Assembly (NCBI GenBank): GCA_900553545.1
Contig: USDP01000095.1
Coordinates: 1 to 6,305, forward strand
DNA from: an uncultured Eubacteriales bacterium
GTDB taxonomy: Bacteria > Bacillota > Clostridia > Oscillospirales > Oscillospiraceae
Direction of reading: 5' to 3'
Length of the DNA stretch: 6,305 bases
Below the pieces are notes generated by a model. The model was not told the origin of the DNA. It did not search any database and saw nothing but the letters and a program-made list of their open reading frames with translations. This document shows, in pieces, positions 1 through 6,305 of the stretch (positions are counted from its first letter, which is position 1; each line of letters starts with the position of its first letter). The position numbers and the translations under genes were made by a program.

Positions 1-21
1 CGCCGCGTCATTTTTCCTTGA

Positions 22-35
22 AATACGTCAGTATT
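22..35. repeat. Short inverted repeat AATAC-N4-GTATT
   Basis: Positions 22-26 (AATAC) are the exact reverse complement of 31-35 (GTATT), separated by GTCA. It could be a 5-bp hairpin with a four-base loop, or a dyad operator for an unknown regulator. It is not followed by a T-run on either strand, so it is not a standard terminator. I do not recognise it as the site of a named regulator, and a dyad this short can arise by chance. Confidence 0.3.
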
Positions 36-123
36 CCTGCGAAAAAATGTCTTGCTCAGCGCAAAAATTCTTCGCTGCCGGTCACATTTTCAGTTTTCAG
101 ATACACCCTAGCAAGGGGAGCCT

Positions 124-146
124 TGGGGCGGACGCTGCCCGCCCCA
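124..146. other. GC-rich perfect hairpin upstream of smc promoter
   Basis: TGGGGCGG (124-131) pairs fully with CCGCCCCA (139-146) around a seven-base loop, giving an 8-bp stem that is almost all G-C. Neither flank has the T-run of a factor-independent terminator. It lies about 30 bases upstream of the proposed -35 box of smc. It could be a transcript-end structure of an upstream gene, part of an intergenic repeat family, or chance in a GC-rich genome. The structure is seen directly; any role is a guess. Confidence 0.4.
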
Positions 147-175
147 CAAATCCTTACAAGTCATAGAGGTTCTGG

Positions 176-204
176 TTGCAATTTGCAGACTTTTTTGATA
201 AAAT
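176..204 (+). promoter_or_regulatory. Putative sigma-A promoter of smc operon
   Basis: A -35-like TTGCAA (176-181, four of six matching TTGACA) and a -10-like TAAAAT (199-204, five of six matching TATAAT) are separated by exactly 17 bases, the preferred spacing for housekeeping sigma factor. Transcription would start near 210-212, leaving an untranslated leader of about 25 bases before the smc GTG. The AT-rich composition here contrasts with the GC-rich surroundings, which supports a promoter. It is the only convincing promoter I see, so it probably drives all five genes, although read-through from upstream cannot be excluded. Confidence 0.6.
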
Positions 205-221
205 AAGACGTTAATAAAAAT

Positions 222-228
222 GGAGAGG
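222..228 (+). promoter_or_regulatory. Ribosome binding site of smc
   Basis: GGAGAGG at 222-228 is followed by a seven-base spacer to the GTG at 236. It decides the start: an in-frame TAA at 215-217 closes the frame upstream, no ATG lies between that stop and 236, and the first internal methionine is residue 61, beyond the Walker A motif. An ATG at 220 is in another frame and overlaps this site. Confidence 0.85.
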
Positions 229-235
229 TATACGC

Positions 236-3200
236 GTGTATCTGAAATCCTTGGAGGTCCAGGGCTTCAAATCGTTCCCGGACAAGACTGTGCTGCAATT
301 CGGCAGCGACATCACTGCCATCGTCGGCCCGAACGGCAGCGGCAAATCGAATATTTCCGACGCCATCAGCTGGGTGCTCGGCGAGCAGAGTTCCAAGGCG
401 CTGCGCGGCGCGAAGATGGAGGACGTCATCTTCGGCGGCACACAGAAGCGCGCAGCCGTGGGCTACGCGGAGGCGACGCTTGTGCTCGACAATCAGGCCG
501 GGCAGCTCCGCATCGAGACGCCTGAGGTCGCCATCACGCGGCGGTATTACCGCTCCGGTGAGAGCGAGTATTTCATCAACCGGCAATCCGCACGTCTGCG
601 CGACATCAACGAGCTGCTGATGGACACAGGCCTTGGCAAAGAGGGCTACAGCAACATCGGGCAGGGCAAGGTCGATGAGATCCTGGCCCTCAAATCGACC
701 GACCGGCGCGAGGTCTTTGAAGAAGCGGCGGGCATCTCGAAATACCGCCACCGCAAGGAGGAGACGGAGCGCAGGCTGGCCAACACCGAGGACAATCTGC
801 TGCGCATCGGCGACAAAATTTCGGAACTCGAGCTTCAGGTCGAGCCGCTGCGCGAGCAGGCCGAAAAGGCGAAGAAATATCTGGCCCTGCGGGACGAGCT
901 GAAGGGGCTGGAGGTGACGGTCTGGCTCGACGGACTCGGCAAGGCCGCGGAGCACGCGAAAAAGGCCGAGACGGACTACGCCAGCGCGGCGTTCATTCTC
1001 GAGCAGGCGCACGACGAGCTGACGCGGCTTTACAGCCAGTCTGAGCAGCTGTCGCTGCAATTCAACCACGAGACGCTCGTGCTCGACCAGATGCGCGAGG
1101 AGATCGCGAGCATGGAGACCGAGCGGCAGCGGCAGGAGGGCGAGGCGGCAGTCCTCGAGGCGTCGATCACGCACCAGAACGAGAACATCGTCCGCATCCG
1201 GCAGGAGCTGGACGATCAGGATACGCGCAGCGGCGGCATCGCCGGGAGCATCGCGGAGCAGAAGCAGCGCATGGAAGCGGCACAGGCTGCGATGCGGGAA
1301 TTGAATACGGAAATTGAATCGCTGAACGCGAAAAATGCGGAATTTGATCGCGAGACGGCAGAAAAGCAGAATAAGCTGCTGGCCTTGCAGACGAAGCAGT
1401 CGCTGTTACAGGCGGATGCCGCCGAGAAGAACACGCAGATCGCATCGCTGACGGCGTCGCTGAGTGAAATCCTGGAACGGCAGAACATTTTGAAGGAAGA
1501 CCGCGCCGCCGCCGAAGCGCGCCGCGCGGACATCGACGCACGGCAGGCCGAGTGCCGTAAGCGGCTGACGCAGGCGCAGGAGGACGTGACCTCCGCGAAC
1601 AATACGATCTCCGGCTATGAGCTGCGGCTCAAGACCCGGCAGGACAAGCGCGCGCAGCTGCAAAAGCAGGCGGACACGGCGGGCGTCCAGCTCCAGACCA
1701 TCGAGGCGCGGATGAAGATGCTGCGCGAGATGGAGCGGGAATTTGAGGGCTTTTCCAAGGCGGTGCGCCTCGTGATGCAGGACGCCGAGCGCGGAAACTT
1801 GCGCGGCGTGCGCGGCCCGGTGTCGAAGCTCATCCGCGTGGACGACGAATTTACGACCGCCATTGAGACGGCCCTTGGCGCGGCGATGCAGAACATCGTC
1901 GTGGAAAATGAAGACTGCGGCAAGGCGGCCATCCAGATGCTCAAGCGGCGCGACGGCGGCCGTGCCACGTTCCTCCCGATGAACACGATCCGCGGCAAAC
2001 GCATGAACCTGAACGGTCTCGAGCGGCAGCCCGGCTTCGTGGGCATCGCCTCGGCGCTGGTGGAGACCGCGCCGGAATATGAAGAGATCCTCGAGAATCT
2101 GCTCGGGCGGACGGTCATCGCAGAGACGCTCGACCATGCCATCCGCATGGCGCGCGCGGGGGAGAACCGGTTCCGCATCGTGACGCTCGACGGACAGGTG
2201 ATGAACGCGGGCGGCAGCATGACCGGCGGCTCGACCACGAAGAGCGCGGGCGTGCTCTCCCGCGCGAACGACCTGGCGAGATTGGAGGGCGAACGCGCCA
2301 AACAATCCCAGCAGCTTGAAGCGCTGCAAAAACAGCTGAGCGAGGCGGCATCGAGCGCGGCGAAGACGGAGTTTGAACTGTCTGCCGTGCGGCAGCAGCT
2401 CCGTGAGGCGGAGGACGAGGTGCTCCGCCGGACCGAAGAAGAAAAACAGGCCGCGGCCCTGCGCGATGCGATGGAGGCAAATCTGGCGTCCATCGACGCG
2501 GAATTGCAGCGCATCGAAGCGCGCAACGGCGGCGACGGCGGACGGCTCGACATGCTGCGCACACAGCGCGAGCAGCTGAATGTGCAGCTTGCGGCGCTGG
2601 AAACGGAGCTTTTGGCGGCGCAGAGCGCACTGGAAGCCGCGGGCGCGCAGCAAGCGGCGCTGAACGAGCAGACCGCGCAGCTCCGGGCGGAGCTTGCCGC
2701 GAAGGACGCTGAGCGCAGCGGCGCGGAGACGTCCATCGCGCAGCTTGAGGCGCTGGCCGAAGCGATGGCCGGCGACCGCGAACAGAAATTGCAGCTTATT
2801 GAAGACTGCAATGCCCAGATTGCCGCGCTGCGCGAACAGCAGGCGGCGCAGGCCGCGGCGGTGAATGCCCTCGCGGCGCAGACCGAGGAGAAGCGGAGCG
2901 CCTTGCAGGAGGCGGTGGAGCACCGGACGCAGCTCGAAGGGCGGCGCAACCAGACCGAAAAGCAGGCACAGGACAAGAACAAGGAGATCCTGAACCTCGA
3001 GCGCGAGACCGCACGCCTCGAGCAGCGGAAGCTGACGAGCGAGATGGAGGAAAAACAGCTCATCGACAAGCTGTGGGACTCCTACGAGCTGACGCCGTCG
3101 ACGGCGGAGGCGGAGAAGATCGAGATCGAATCCATCCCGGCGGCGAACAAAAAAATCACCGAGACGCGGCGGAAGATTTCGTCCCTCGGCACGCCGAACC

Positions 3201-3808
3201 TCGGTGCGATCGACGAATTTGCCCGCGTGAACGAGCGGTATGAATACCTCACGGGCCAGCGCGACGACGTGCTGCACGCGAAGGACGATCTGCTCCAGAT
3301 CATCGACGGCCTGACGACCGAGATGACGGAAATTTTCGTCCGGGAGTTTGCAAAGATCAACGAATATTTCGGCGCGACGTTCACCGAGATGTTCGGCGGC
3401 GGCCGCGCCTCGCTCGAGCTCGAGGACAAGACCCAGCCGCTGACCTGCGGCATCGAGATCCGCGTGCAGCCGCCCGGAAAGCAGCTGAAGACCATCACGC
3501 TCCTCTCCGGCGGTGAGAAGGCGTTCGTTGCCATCGCGCTCTATTTTGCGATTTTGAAGGTGCGGCCCACGCCGTTCTGCATGCTCGACGAGATCGACGC
3601 CGCGCTCGATGACCGGAACGTCGGCCGCTTCGCGGGCTATCTGCGGAACCTCTGCGAGAAGACGCAGTTCATCGTCATCACGCACCGGCGCGGCACGATG
3701 GAGGCCGCCGATGTGCTCTACGGCGTGACGATGCAGGAGCAGGGCGTGTCGAAGATTTTGAGCCTCGATCTCGATGAAATGACCAAACAGCTTGGCATTA
3801 CGACATAA
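236..3808 (+). CDS. smc: Chromosome segregation ATPase SMC (condensin subunit)
   Basis: This is the 1190-residue bacterial SMC protein, close to the 1186 residues of Bacillus subtilis SMC. SMC dimers join ScpA and ScpB to form the condensin that loads near the origin and extrudes or tethers DNA to compact and separate sister chromosomes. The N-terminal head carries Walker A GPNGSGKSN (31-39), an arginine-finger candidate R57 and the Q-loop glutamine (about 143). A long coiled coil spans about 170-500, then the hinge (about 503-668) ending in the conserved glycine motif GGSMTGGS (659-666). The returning coiled coil spans about 675-985 and is rich in Ala, Gln and Glu. The C-terminal head has the signature LSGGE (1090-1094), Walker B FCMLDEIDAALD (1114-1125) with catalytic E1119, and the switch histidine H1150. 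Translation starts at GTG behind a strong ribosome binding site. ftsY follows after 14 bases. All ATPase motifs are intact, so I regard it as functional. Confidence 0.98.
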   Translation: MYLKSLEVQGFKSFPDKTVLQFGSDITAIVGPNGSGKSNISDAISWVLGEQSSKALRGAKMEDVIFGGTQKRAAVGYAEATLVLDNQAGQLRIETPEVAITRRYYRSGESEYFINRQSARLRDINELLMDTGLGKEGYSNIGQGKVDEILALKSTDRREVFEEAAGISKYRHRKEETERRLANTEDNLLRIGDKISELELQVEPLREQAEKAKKYLALRDELKGLEVTVWLDGLGKAAEHAKKAETDYASAAFILEQAHDELTRLYSQSEQLSLQFNHETLVLDQMREEIASMETERQRQEGEAAVLEASITHQNENIVRIRQELDDQDTRSGGIAGSIAEQKQRMEAAQAAMRELNTEIESLNAKNAEFDRETAEKQNKLLALQTKQSLLQADAAEKNTQIASLTASLSEILERQNILKEDRAAAEARRADIDARQAECRKRLTQAQEDVTSANNTISGYELRLKTRQDKRAQLQKQADTAGVQLQTIEARMKMLREMEREFEGFSKAVRLVMQDAERGNLRGVRGPVSKLIRVDDEFTTAIETALGAAMQNIVVENEDCGKAAIQMLKRRDGGRATFLPMNTIRGKRMNLNGLERQPGFVGIASALVETAPEYEEILENLLGRTVIAETLDHAIRMARAGENRFRIVTLDGQVMNAGGSMTGGSTTKSAGVLSRANDLARLEGERAKQSQQLEALQKQLSEAASSAAKTEFELSAVRQQLREAEDEVLRRTEEEKQAAALRDAMEANLASIDAELQRIEARNGGDGGRLDMLRTQREQLNVQLAALETELLAAQSALEAAGAQQAALNEQTAQLRAELAAKDAERSGAETSIAQLEALAEAMAGDREQKLQLIEDCNAQIAALREQQAAQAAAVNALAAQTEEKRSALQEAVEHRTQLEGRRNQTEKQAQDKNKEILNLERETARLEQRKLTSEMEEKQLIDKLWDSYELTPSTAEAEKIEIESIPAANKKITETRRKISSLGTPNLGAIDEFARVNERYEYLTGQRDDVLHAKDDLLQIIDGLTTEMTEIFVREFAKINEYFGATFTEMFGGGRASLELEDKTQPLTCGIEIRVQPPGKQLKTITLLSGGEKAFVAIALYFAILKVRPTPFCMLDEIDAALDDRNVGRFAGYLRNLCEKTQFIVITHRRGTMEAADVLYGVTMQEQGVSKILSLDLDEMTKQLGITT

Positions 3809-3822
3809 ATAAGGAGTAAACT

Positions 3823-4713
3823 ATGGGCTTTTTTGAAAAGATAAAGCAGGGACTGAGCAAGACCGCCAGCTCGATCAGCAGCGTGTTCACCGCGTCGGAG
3901 CTGGACGACGATTTTTATGATGACCTCGAAGAACGGCTGATCCTCGCCGATCTCGGCATGGACACGACGGTCAAGGCCGTGGAGCGGCTGCGCCTCGTGG
4001 TACGCGACCGGAGGATCAAGACCGTGGCGGAGGCGCGCGAGGCGCTGCGCGAGGTGCTGTGCGACATGCTGGACGTGGGCGACAGCGCGCTGAATCTGTC
4101 CACAAAGCCGTCGGTCGTGCTGGTCATCGGCGTGAACGGCGTCGGCAAGACGACGACGATCGGCAAGATCGCAAATCAGCTCCATCAGGCGGGCAAAAAG
4201 GTCCTGCTCTGCGCGGGCGATACGTTCCGCGCGGCGGCGGCCGATCAGCTCGAGATCTGGGCCGAGCGCGCCCATGCCGACATCATCCGGCAGGGCGAAG
4301 GAGCCGACCCGGCGTCGGTCGTGTTCGATGCGATCTCGGCGGCGAAGGCGCGCGGCGTGGATGTGATTCTCTGCGACACGGCGGGCCGTCTGCACAACAA
4401 AGCGAACCTGATGAACGAGCTTGGCAAGATCAGCCGCATCATCGACCGGGAGCTGCCGGATGCGGCGAAGGAGGTCCTGCTCGTGCTGGACGGCACGACG
4501 GGCCAGAACGGATTGCTTCAGGCAAAGCAGTTCCAGGAGATCGCGGGCGTGACGGGCATCGCCCTCACGAAGCTCGACGGCACGGCCAAGGGCGGCATCG
4601 TCATCGCGGTGGCGGATGCCTTACAGATCCCGGTGAAGTACATCGGCGTCGGCGAGAAGATCGACGATCTGATGCCGTTCCGGGCGAAAGAATTTGTGGA
4701 GGCGTTGGTATGA
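3823..4713 (+). CDS. ftsY: Signal recognition particle receptor FtsY
   Basis: FtsY is the SRP-family GTPase that docks ribosome-nascent chain complexes carrying Ffh/4.5S RNA at the membrane and hands them to SecYEG. The 296 residues begin with a short amphipathic membrane-targeting segment (MGFFEKIKQGLSK, 1-13), typical of Firmicutes FtsY. The N domain follows to about 95, including the conserved EERLILADLG stretch (36-45). The G domain shows G1 GVNGVGKTT (103-111), the DTFRAAA motif (133-139), G3 DTAGR (185-189), G4 TKLD (249-252) and the closing GVGE (275-278) followed by DDLMPF. There is no methionine-rich M domain, which separates it from Ffh. It lacks the long acidic A domain of the E. 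coli protein and is a little shorter than B. subtilis FtsY (329 residues). The ATG sits six bases after AAGGAG (3811-3816). Its TGA overlaps the rph ATG. Confidence 0.97.
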   Translation: MGFFEKIKQGLSKTASSISSVFTASELDDDFYDDLEERLILADLGMDTTVKAVERLRLVVRDRRIKTVAEAREALREVLCDMLDVGDSALNLSTKPSVVLVIGVNGVGKTTTIGKIANQLHQAGKKVLLCAGDTFRAAAADQLEIWAERAHADIIRQGEGADPASVVFDAISAAKARGVDVILCDTAGRLHNKANLMNELGKISRIIDRELPDAAKEVLLVLDGTTGQNGLLQAKQFQEIAGVTGIALTKLDGTAKGGIVIAVADALQIPVKYIGVGEKIDDLMPFRAKEFVEALV

Positions 4714-5426
4714 GGATCGACGGACGGGCGCTCGATGAACTGAGAAGCGTGAAATTCACGCCGGACTTTACGAAATTTGCCGAGGGCAGCTGCCTCGTCG
4801 AGATGGGCGACACGGTCGTGCTCTGCAATGCGTCTGTGGAAGAAAAGCTGCCGCCGCATGTCAGATCCGGCGGCTGGATCACGGCGGAATATTCGATGCT
4901 GCCGCGCGCGAACCGCGAGCGCAGCAAGCGGGACATTTCCAAGCTGAAGCTCAACGGACGGAGCGCGGAAATTCAGCGCCTCATCGGCCGGAGCCTGCGC
5001 AGCGCGGTGGATCTTTCAGCGATGGAGGGCGTCTCTATCGTGGTGGACTGCGACGTTTTGCAGGGCGACGGCGGGACGCGGACGGCGTCGGTCACGGGCG
5101 GGTTTGTCGCGCTGGTGATTGCGCTGCGCAAGCTCGTCGCGGCCGGAAAGCTCGAAAAGCTGCCGGTGTCGACTTTTGTGGCCGCCGTCTCGGCGGGGAT
5201 TGTGGACAATGTGCCGATGCTCGACCTCCGCTATCAGGAGGACAGCCGCGCGATGGTCGACCTGAACTGCGTGATGACCGCGGAGGGCGGCATCATTGAG
5301 CTGCAGGGCACGGGCGAGGGACGTCCCTTCACGATGGAGGAGCAGCAGGAGCTGATCGCCCTCTGCCGCAAGGGCATCGGCGAGCTGACGGCCAGGCAGA
5401 AGGCGCTGCTGGGAGAATTGGTATGA
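4710..5426 (+). CDS. rph: Ribonuclease PH (tRNA 3'-end phosphorolytic exonuclease)
   Basis: RNase PH removes nucleotides from RNA 3' ends using phosphate and releases nucleoside diphosphates. It trims tRNA precursors and some structured RNAs, and acts as a ring-shaped hexamer. The 238 residues follow the family throughout: RIDGR near the N terminus, ASVEE (41-45), WITAEYSMLPRA (56-67), the arginine-rich NGRSAEIQRLIGRSLR (82-97), phosphate-binding GGTRTAS (121-127, R124), and EDSRAMVDLN (177-186) with the likely metal-binding aspartates D178 and D184, then ELQGTGEG (197-204). The length is near the usual 240-245. The loop before WITAEY reads RSGG, about two residues shorter than the GGGKG-type loop of B. 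subtilis. The start overlaps the ftsY stop as ATGA, with GGAGG at 4698-4702 seven bases upstream. The same frame stays open back to 4059, but that part is a shadow of ftsY. Its stop overlaps the next gene in the same way. Confidence 0.97.
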   Translation: MRIDGRALDELRSVKFTPDFTKFAEGSCLVEMGDTVVLCNASVEEKLPPHVRSGGWITAEYSMLPRANRERSKRDISKLKLNGRSAEIQRLIGRSLRSAVDLSAMEGVSIVVDCDVLQGDGGTRTASVTGGFVALVIALRKLVAAGKLEKLPVSTFVAAVSAGIVDNVPMLDLRYQEDSRAMVDLNCVMTAEGGIIELQGTGEGRPFTMEEQQELIALCRKGIGELTARQKALLGELV

Positions 5427-6019
5427 AGGTCATTTTAGCAAGCAAAAACGCGCACAAGCTCGAAGAGCTGTCCGCCATTCTGGGGCAGCTGGGCTTTGAG
5501 ATCGCGCTGGAATCGGAATATGGACTCGATATCGAGGTCGAGGAGACGGGCACGACGTTTGAGGAAAACTCGCTGCTCAAGGCCGAGGCGGTCATGAAAG
5601 CGTCCGGGCTGCCGGTGCTGGCCGACGATTCGGGCCTGATGGTCGACGCGCTCCACGGCGCGCCGGGCGTCTACTCCGCGCGCTACGGCCATAAGGAGTC
5701 AGACGCGGCGCGGACGGCCTATCTGCTGGAAAATATGAAGGACGTGCCGGACGAGGCCCGCACGGCGAAGTTTGTCTGCGTGATCACGTGCCTCTGGCCG
5801 GATGGACGGAAGATCGTCGCGCGGGGCGAGTGTCCGGGCAGGATTTTGCACGAGGTGCATGGCAGCAACGGCTTTGGCTATGACCCGGTGTTCTATGTGC
5901 CGGAGCAGGGCAAGACGTTTGCCGAACTTTCGCCGGAAGAAAAGAACGCCATCTCGCACCGGGCGCGGGCATTGCAGGAATTTTGCAGACTGTATGAGGG
6001 AATGAAGCATGACAAGTAA
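5423..6019 (+). CDS. rdgB: Non-canonical purine NTP pyrophosphatase (RdgB/HAM1 family)
   Basis: This enzyme hydrolyses dITP, ITP and XTP to monophosphate and pyrophosphate, so that deaminated purines are not built into DNA or RNA. The 198 residues match E. coli RdgB (197) nearly end to end. Visible motifs are LASKNAHKLEEL (5-16, substrate-binding S/T-x-N-x-x-K), EETGTTFEENSLLKA (40-54), the catalytic ADDSGL (67-72, with D69 the expected general base), GAPGVYSARY (79-88), GFGYDPVF (150-157), and the C-terminal EEKNAISHR (172-180). The ATG overlaps the rph stop by four bases and has GGGAG (5411-5415) seven bases upstream. The rph-rdgB pairing is conserved in Firmicutes (rph-ysnA in B. subtilis), which supports both calls. 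Nothing is missing. The name xtpA or ysnA could equally be used. Confidence 0.96.
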   Translation: MKVILASKNAHKLEELSAILGQLGFEIALESEYGLDIEVEETGTTFEENSLLKAEAVMKASGLPVLADDSGLMVDALHGAPGVYSARYGHKESDAARTAYLLENMKDVPDEARTAKFVCVITCLWPDGRKIVARGECPGRILHEVHGSNGFGYDPVFYVPEQGKTFAELSPEEKNAISHRARALQEFCRLYEGMKHDK

Positions 6020-6305
6020 GGAACGGGCCGCGCTGCGTGCGCAGGCCAACACGATCGAAACGACGCTGATCGTCGGCAAGGGCGGCGTGTCGGAGCAGGT
6101 ATTGCAGGAGGCGTCGAATCTGCTCGACGCGCATGAGCTGATCAAGGGCAAGGTGCTTGAGACGGCGATGCTGACGGCCAGAGAAGCCAGCGACGCGATC
6201 TGCGAGGTGCTCGGTGCCGAGGGCATCGGCTGCGTGGGGACGAAGTTTATCGTCTGGCGCAAGTCGGAAAAGCTGGAGCAGGAGAAAAAGACGGCGGCGA
6301 AGCCC
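6009..6305 (+). CDS. yhbY: YhbY/CRS1-domain RNA-binding protein, 3' end cut by window
   Basis: Ninety-nine codons are visible with no stop before the edge. The family (CRM domain) is a small RNA-binding fold; bacterial YhbY is found with precursors of the 50S ribosomal subunit, and a role in ribosome assembly is likely. The sequence matches the family: TSKERAALRAQANTIE (2-17), the GxxG loop as GKGG (23-26), a helix with SEQVLQEASNLLDAHELIKGKVL (28-50), and a closing strand GTKFIVWRKSEK (77-88). After about residue 88 a charged tail begins (LEQEKKTAAKP) and continues past the edge. Family members are often about 95-100 residues, so it may end soon or carry a longer basic tail. The ATG lies eight bases after GAGGG (5996-6000) and overlaps rdgB by 11 bases, so translation is probably coupled. 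In related genomes nadD often follows. Confidence 0.9.
   Translation, partial: MTSKERAALRAQANTIETTLIVGKGGVSEQVLQEASNLLDAHELIKGKVLETAMLTAREASDAICEVLGAEGIGCVGTKFIVWRKSEKLEQEKKTAAKP

Larger units (their letters stand above)
1..175. other. Intergenic leader upstream of smc, no supported gene
   Basis: This stretch is clearly AT-richer than the genes that follow, apart from a GC-rich island at about 111-146. A small plus-strand frame (18-206) is open, but it has no good ribosome binding site, no recognisable domain, and it runs through the promoter and the hairpin, so I do not call it. In frame 1 the first bases could be the last six codons of an upstream gene ending in TGA at 19-21. On the minus strand an ATG at 11-9 preceded by AAGGA (19-15) could begin a divergent gene. 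Neither can be decided from so little sequence. In many Firmicutes rnc lies directly upstream of smc; I see no recognisable RNase III end here. Confidence 0.5.

Noticed and set aside
57..77. CAGCG/CGCTG inverted repeat as a possible terminator
   Set aside because: Only five paired bases around a long loop and no T-run afterwards; compatible with chance.
18..206. Small 62-codon plus-strand frame upstream of smc
   Set aside because: No convincing ribosome binding site and no family likeness, and it runs across the hairpin and the proposed -35 and -10 boxes.
161..1174. A 337-codon minus-strand frame spanning the smc promoter and 5' part
   Set aside because: It reads through the smc promoter and the Walker A region and looks like the antisense shadow of a GC-rich gene.
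1406..3685. A 759-codon open frame on the minus strand, opposite smc
   Set aside because: It lies wholly inside smc, whose motifs are unmistakable. Long antisense frames are expected where third positions are mostly G or C. The product is Arg/Leu-rich with no domain, as for the other minus-strand frames such as 1615-3069.
3809..3822. Possible terminator or promoter between smc and ftsY
   Set aside because: The 14 bases hold just the ftsY ribosome binding site; no hairpin or promoter boxes are visible.
4059..4709. In-frame N-terminal extension of RNase PH reaching back to 4059, suggesting a larger fusion protein
   Set aside because: The extension overlaps the conserved GTPase domain of ftsY in another frame and has a low-complexity Arg/Gly/Asp-rich composition. 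RNase PH begins properly at 4710 with MRIDGR and its own Shine-Dalgarno.
1..6305. Search for CRISPR arrays, tRNA or rRNA genes, insertion sequences, defence genes or a new system
   Set aside because: No spaced direct repeats, cloverleaf-like segments or transposase motifs were seen by eye; nearly all of 236-6305 is explained by five well-known genes.

Overview
The window is a compact, one-direction housekeeping gene cluster from what looks like a high-GC member of the Firmicutes, probably class Clostridia and perhaps the Oscillospiraceae/Ruminococcaceae. Three things suggest this: the bacterial SMC (not MukB) and its neighbour FtsY resemble the Bacillus/Clostridium proteins and sit in the usual Firmicutes order; strong GGAGG-type ribosome binding sites precede the genes; and third codon positions are mostly G or C. 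The lineage is inferred from protein likeness and gene order and was not tested by a search.

Layout. Positions 1-175 are AT-richer and hold no gene I can support, only a GC-rich hairpin (124-146) and a small inverted repeat (22-35). A sigma-A-like promoter (176-204) and a good ribosome binding site (222-228) then lead into smc (236-3808, GTG start). ftsY (3823-4713) follows after 14 bases. Next come rph (4710-5426), the rdgB-type non-canonical purine NTP pyrophosphatase (5423-6019), and a YhbY-family RNA-binding protein (6009 to the window end, no stop reached). The last three junctions overlap by 4, 4 and 11 bases. No terminator is visible between genes, so the five genes very likely form one transcript that runs past the right edge.

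How the genes fit together. SMC is the ATPase of the SMC-ScpAB condensin that organises and separates chromosomes. FtsY is the membrane receptor of the signal recognition particle. RNase PH trims tRNA and other RNA 3' ends by phosphorolysis. The RdgB homologue removes (d)ITP and XTP from the nucleotide pool. YhbY/CRS1-domain proteins bind RNA and are associated with the large ribosomal subunit. The common theme is basic growth functions (chromosome, protein export, RNA processing, nucleotide hygiene, ribosome).

All five genes look intact within the window and carry their expected catalytic motifs. I see no mobile element, CRISPR array, tRNA or rRNA, and no sign of a new system. The points most worth a second look are modest: the unexplained leader upstream of smc, the chain of overlapping genes, and a shortened glycine loop in RNase PH.
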